Shown here piece by piece: positions 59,958-64,000 of a stretch of DNA of 64,000 nt; within the stretch, counting starts at the first letter, position 1, and the number at the start of each line of letters is the position of its first letter. Source of the stretch: Paenibacillus sp. JCM 18996 (GTDB lineage: Bacteria > Bacillota > Bacilli > Paenibacillales > NBRC-103111); contig BBFE01000004.1 of NCBI GenBank assembly GCA_001313085.1, positions 80,674 to 144,673 of the forward strand. The letters run 5' to 3'. A program made the translations under genes and the position numbers. Under the pieces are notes generated by a model, which searched no databases, was not told the DNA's origin, and saw only the letters and a list, made by a program, of their open reading frames with translations.

Positions 59958-60696
59958 CTTGAGCGCGGGCATCAAAAAACGAACTGATCAAACTGTATTT
60001 CCATAAAAAAAATATCAGCGATATTTATCTTTTCCGCTTTGGTCCCAGCCGCAGCCGCCCTGCTGATCAGCAAGCTGCAGAGCCTGCTGGGAATCATCGC
60101 TCTTAATGAAGCTTTTCCCGTACAGGTCCTGAGCCTGTTCACCTTTTTTTTGCTGCCGCTGTTCATTTTCCTGATTTCGGCGGATTTATTTCCGGAGGAG
60201 CTGGCTGCCGGCACTCTCAAAATCACACTGCTCCGTCCCATCACGCGGTTCCGCGTCTTTCTGTCCAAAACGGCGGTCCTTGGTATCTGTATTGCCGCGC
60301 TTCTCCTGGTGATTGGGATCTCATCTGCGGTCGCTGATCTTTTTATCGGCTCCGGCGCCGGTTTGGGTATCCTGTCTGGCGTAAAAGCGTATGTAGCCGC
60401 TTTTATACCCATGATGGCGCTCGGTATCGCTTCCGTGTTCGTGGCTCAATTTTTCAAGGGGACGAGCGGGGCTATCGTTTTCTCCATCCTTCTGTATGCC
60501 GCGGCCAAACTTCTTCCATTATTCTTCCATTCTGCCTCCGCTTTTTTCCATTGCGGCCTATACGGACTGGCATACCTTGTGGCTCGGCGGCCAGGCGGCG
60601 TCAGGTAAGCTTGCGAGCACCTTCCTGTTCCTTGTTTCCAGCTCTGTCTTGCTGTTCACCGGCGGGTATTATATGTTTGACAGAAAAGAACTGTGA
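59950..60696 (+). CDS. ABC-2 type permease
   Basis: About 247 residues with six hydrophobic helices. The conserved first extracellular/EAA-like segment is ISADLFPEELAAGTLKITLL, followed by RPITRFRVFLSKTAVLG, a hallmark of NatB/LanE-like permeases. It ends GGYYMFDRKEL. Start ATG 59950 behind AGAGGAGG. Runs at 59986-59991, 60005-60011 and near 60543 break the frame. It pairs with the ATPase and is followed by a two-component system, so the transporter may be regulated by it. Confidence 0.85.
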
Positions 60697-60709
60697 CAGG
60701 TGATGCCCG

Positions 60710-62209
60710 ATGTCGATAAGACTTAGACTCATTCTCAGCTATGCGGCGATGCTGATCGTTCCGCTGGTTCTGTTTATGCTGGCCGCGCTTCTGCTGGTTC
60801 TTGTTTATAAGGGGGATTTGCAGAATATCCGCAATATTTATATCGCTAATAACTATAATGCCTCCTTATTTACAGACCACGAAGATAGAGGCTTGCGCAG
60901 GGAACTGAAGCGGACGCTGGAAAAAAAATCCTGACGCTTTCACGGACGTCTCCTACTTATCCGAGATAGACACTGAGCTTAAAAAAACTCGCATATTGGG
61001 GTGGCAGTCAAGAAAAAACGGCCGCTTTACCTATATTTCTAACCCCGTGAATCAACCCGATATTATGAATGAGCTCCCTTCTGTCCAGAAGGCGGGCCTG
61101 CATGATGACGGATACACCAAACGGATCGGCGGTAAATTTTATTCGTTCGAGCATTATGAAATGCATTATTCCGACAAAAGCCCGGGCGATTTATACATGG
61201 TGGGCGAGACGAATCCGCTGACGAACTTTGCCAGAAGGTTTTTTTCCGCTGCTGTTCTTCTCTCTGCTGGTCATTCTGGTCGTCACCAACTCGGTGCTCA
61301 CCTACCTGGTGTCTAGGAGCATTATCAGGCCGCTGAACAGATTGAAAAAGGCAGCGGAGGAAATCAAAGAAGGCAATCTAGATTTTAGCGTCGAATCCGC
61401 GTCCCGTGACGAAATCGGCCAGCTCAGCAACGCTTTTGAAGAGATGAGACATCAGCTTAAGGTGTCTATCGAGCGGCAGCTCAGGTTTGAGGAAAACCGC
61501 AAGGAACTGATCTCCAACATCTCCCACGATTTGAAAACGCCGATCACGGCAATTAAGGGGTATGTGGAAGGAATCCAGGACGGAGTCGCGGACACGCCGG
61601 ATAAAATGGACAAGTACGTCAGGACGATTTACGCAAAGGCGGACAGTATGGACCACATGATCGACGAGCTTTTTTTCTCTATTCCAAGCTGGACCTGAAG
61701 CATCTTCCGTTTAATTTCGAGAGTGTCGATATCGGCGCTTATCTGCAGGACTGCATCGACGAACTTTCCTTTGACCTGGAGAAAAAGGGTGTCCGGCTGC
61801 ATACCGGCATTTCGGCAGTCCAAGCTGCTTGGTTACGGCGGACAGGGAAAAGCTAAAGCGCGTCATCTTGAATATTATCAACAACAGCGTTAAATTTATG
61901 GATAAGGCCGAACCCGAAATCAGTATAGACGCCAAGGAAACGGAATCCGTGGTCAGTATCTCAGTTGCAGATAACGGGCAGGGGATTCATCCCGAAGCGC
62001 TGTCGTCCATTTTTTGACAGGTTCTACAGGGCGGAGCTATCGCGTAATACGGAGACGGGAGGCACCGGCTGGGACTCGCGATCGCCGAGCAGATTATTGA
62101 AGGGCACGGCGGGAAGATCTGGGCGGAGAGCGCTTTGGGGATGGGGACGACGGTCACTTTTACGCTAAGAAAAAAAGGGCGGATAAAGCTGGTGAAATCG
62201 CATGAATAA
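60710..62209 (+). CDS. Sensor histidine kinase
   Basis: About 495 residues. Two membrane helices flank an extracellular domain of ~170 residues. HAMP is RPLNRLKKAAEEIKEGNLDF, the H box SNISHDLKTPITAIKGYVEG, the N box NIINNSVKFM and the G boxes ISVADNGQGIHPEALSSIFD. Start ATG 60710 behind AGGTGATG. Runs at 60920-60927, 60977-60982, 61242-61247 and 61670-61676, and a lost G near 62070 (GLGLAIAEQI), break the frame. The stop overlaps the regulator start. Confidence 0.9.
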
Positions 62210-62892
62210 AATATTGATCATAGAAGACGAAGTCAGCATCGCCGAGCTGGAACGGGATTATCTTGTGATGCACGGGTACCAGGCGGATATTGAGGGAAGC
62301 GGGCAACAAGGGCTGGCAAAAGGGCTGTCGGGCGAGTATGACTTGATTATTCTCGATTTGATGCTGCCCAAAGTGGACGGGTTTGAGATCTGCAGGCAAA
62401 TCCGCGAGCAGCGGGATATTCCGATTCTTATGGTTTCGGCTCGTAAGGACGATATCGATAAAATCCGAGGCCTCGGGCTCGGGGCGGACGATTATATTAC
62501 GAAGCCTTTCAGTTTGGGCGAGCTGGTGGCGAGGGTGAAGGCGCATCTTTCCCGGTATGAGCGTCTGATGGGCAGCAAACAGCATAAAAAATCAGGAGGT
62601 CCGGATCCGCGGGCTGGTTGTTGATTTGGACTCCCATAGAGTGTTTGTGCGCGGCAGGGAAGTCAATCTGACGAACAGGGAATTTGAGCTGCTGGCTTTT
62701 CTGGCCGTGAACCCGAACCGGGTGTTCAGCAAGGAGCAGCTGTTCGAGAGAGTGTGGGGGCTCGATTCCCTGGGGGAGATCCCTACGGTGACCGTGCATA
62801 TCCGCAAGCTGCGGGAAAAGATCGAGCTGGACCCCTCCAACTCCGAATACATAGAGACCATTTGGGGAGCCGGGTATCGGTTTAAGGTCTAG
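62202..62892 (+). CDS. OmpR-family response regulator
   Basis: About 229 residues. The receiver has LIIEDEVSIAELERDYLVMH, phospho-acceptor Asp in LIILDLMLPKVDGFEICRQ, MVSARKDD and the Lys in YITKPFSLGELV. The winged helix has LTNREFELLAFLAVNPNRVF and VTVHIRKLREKIELD. A frame break lies at about 62586-62610 between the domains. It overlaps the kinase gene by 8 bp. It probably controls the ABC transporter upstream. Confidence 0.95.
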
Positions 62893-62940
62893 CTTGGGGT
62901 ATTTTGAAGTGGGCGAGCTTATTTAAAGTGGTCGAAAGGG

Positions 62941-63446
62941 AGTTGAACTAATGGATCACACGTGATGCTTGGTTACTCTGCAGCCATCTGCACGGTATGG
63001 GCAAGGCACCCGCTTTTGTGCAAAGCACCGGATATGATCGGCGTGGCAAAACTCGGGCTAATCTGACGCGGCAGCGCTCGTGCGGCATAGTATGGCACCC
63101 ACTCTAGCGCAAAGCGCCGGATAAGATCGAAGTGGCAAAACTCCGACTAATTTGTCCCCGGTTGCGTTCGTGCGACATAGTACGGCACCCACTTGAGCAC
63201 AAAGCGCCCGGCATTAGCGAACTGGAAAAAACTCCGGTTAATCTTTCCCGGATGAGCTCTGAAGACTCCTTTTGCTGGAAAACCTCCCGTTAATGTTGTA
63301 GAAAATGTCTCCTGCATGGTCAACATGCCGAATTAAAGGCAGAAAATCCCGTTAAATCCTGTCCATACCTCTAAGAAAGCTGATTAGATGAAGCTTTTCC
63401 TGTTACTTGATGCGTAACCGTATCCATTTCAACATATAGTTCAAGT
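62941..63446. repeat. MITE-like repeat, copy B (506 bp, three internal units)
   Basis: The left end AGTTGAACTAATG and the right end ATAGTTCAAGT are inverted and match copy A at 52090-52415. Inside, three tandem ~90-bp units start at about 62990, 63082 and 63172, each with GGCACCC.CTT...GCAAAGC and CTCCG.CTAAT. After the units the sequence rejoins copy A (CTCCCGTTAATGTTGTAGAA onward). It is non-coding and starts 49 bp after the response regulator stop. Confidence 0.75.
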
Positions 63447-63595
63447 GCGGCGTGCGAGGGGGTTGATTATTTGGGTCTGTTGTCGGGTTGCGCTCATGGG
63501 TACCTCCCTTTGACCGAGCTTCCCAAGGATTGGTTCCTTGTTCCAGCGGTCCGAAGTTCCAACCAGGTAGATACGACCCGAATGTAAATTATAAT

Positions 63596-63899
63596 ATGCT
63601 GCGGATCATCGAGGATCAGGATAAGTCCGATGCCGAGGATATTTGTCAGGAAGTACTTATCAAGGCATTGCAGCGGGCCAGAACTGGAGTTCTGCAGGAA
63701 AAAGCATGGCTAATGCGAATTGCAGTCAACCTGTGCAAAAAATCATCTGGGACGGAAAACGAGAGGCACGCACAAAGAAATCCGGTCATTCCTTCTTTTG
63801 GGAACAGTTCATGACCAACGTATCGAAGAACTTGTGGAGCGCAAGGAACTTTCCGATGAACTAGGCAAAATGTTCGGTAAACTTCCGGTGAGCCTTTGA
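63596..63899 (+). pseudogene. ECF sigma factor fragment
   Basis: Pieces of sigma region 2 are visible: MLRIIEDQDKSDAEDICQEV, LIKALQRARTGVLQEKAWLM and RIAVNLCKK, with DICQEV and AWLxxIAxNLC as the sigma-70 region 2 hallmarks. The rest, RIEELVERKELSDELGKMFG then KLPVSL, belongs to the linker, but region 4 (the -35 binding helix) is absent. Breaks near 63740 and 63815. The 100 bp to the window end show no gene. Confidence 0.65.
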
Positions 63900-64000
63900 T
63901 AATATATGATTTGGCAGTTAATTGGTGGATAGCTGGCCGAACGAGGCATCTGGTATAAGCGTTGTATTTGAAAACAGAACCCCCCACCCTTTGATACGAT

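Noticed and set aside
62990..63261. CRISPR-like array
   Set aside because: The 90-bp units are tandem without unique spacers, and no cas genes are present in the window.

Overview
The window looks like chromosome from an endospore-forming Firmicute close to Paenibacillus. It carries a spore germinant-receptor operon, a spore-coat cluster, a sporulation-type histidine kinase, many AGGAGG-type ribosome sites with frequent TTG/GTG starts, and U-tailed intrinsic terminators. Most protein genes read as well-preserved family members, but most genes longer than about 600 bp are interrupted by single-base frame breaks. The breaks sit mainly in A or T runs that are 1-2 bases too long, and less often in G/C runs one base too short. 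Conservation is intact on both sides of each break, so I annotate these as genes (reconstructed spans) and treat the breaks as probable sequence error. Genuine slippage mutations are the alternative. Frame positions are approximate for such genes.

Layout. 1-1289: end of a Gfo/Idh/MocA dehydrogenase and a sugar isomerase/epimerase. 1562-5811: gerK-type receptor operon (A, C, B) plus a convergent small membrane gene resembling a D subunit. 6007-8293: two CotF-like gene pairs around a Zn alcohol dehydrogenase, in the order of the Bacillus subtilis yraG-yraF-adhB-yraE-yraD cluster. 8764-13915: formate dehydrogenase operon (fdhA-like, DUF1641, PsiE, DUF2294, fdhD) behind a strong hairpin. 14058-17296: DUF3892, sporulation-type kinase, aldo/keto reductase, small CxxC protein. 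17598-25154: HAD phosphatase, RpiR regulator, complete oligopeptide ABC transporter, metallo-hydrolase. 25375-25935: tRNA-Gly, tRNA-Arg and a truncated integrase, a probable integration scar. 26019-29714: aldo/keto reductase with MerR regulator, glycosidase remnant, Bcr/CflA exporter, ferredoxin.

29880-36343: DUF2971 protein, secreted repeat protein, MFS transporter, repeat-rich spacer, PhyH-HEAT fusion. 36593-40945: MgtC, a 5'-truncated ba3 oxidase gene whose middle is inverted, DUF423, PAS-GGDEF-EAL protein. 41342-44937: candidate structured RNA, DUF1805, glucuronate-isomerase-like and epimerase pair. 45016-46996: Fur-controlled FTR1 iron uptake. 47127-50466: YitT protein, esterase, hydroxyacid dehydrogenase. 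50505-52046: an IS1182-family element that duplicated a terminator hairpin. 52090-52415 and 62941-63446: two copies of a MITE-like repeat. 52502-59144: methyltransferase, polysaccharide deacetylase, then DedA, two-component pair, PAP2 phosphatase and a secreted protein, suggesting envelope-lipid recycling. 59218-62892: ABC transporter with its own two-component system. The right end holds an ECF sigma remnant.

The strongest leads beyond ordinary annotation are the inverted ba3 segment, the MITE-like family with a 90-bp internal repeat in variable number, the structured-RNA candidate at 41342-41464, the palindrome-targeted insertion sequence, and the base-composition bias of the frame breaks.
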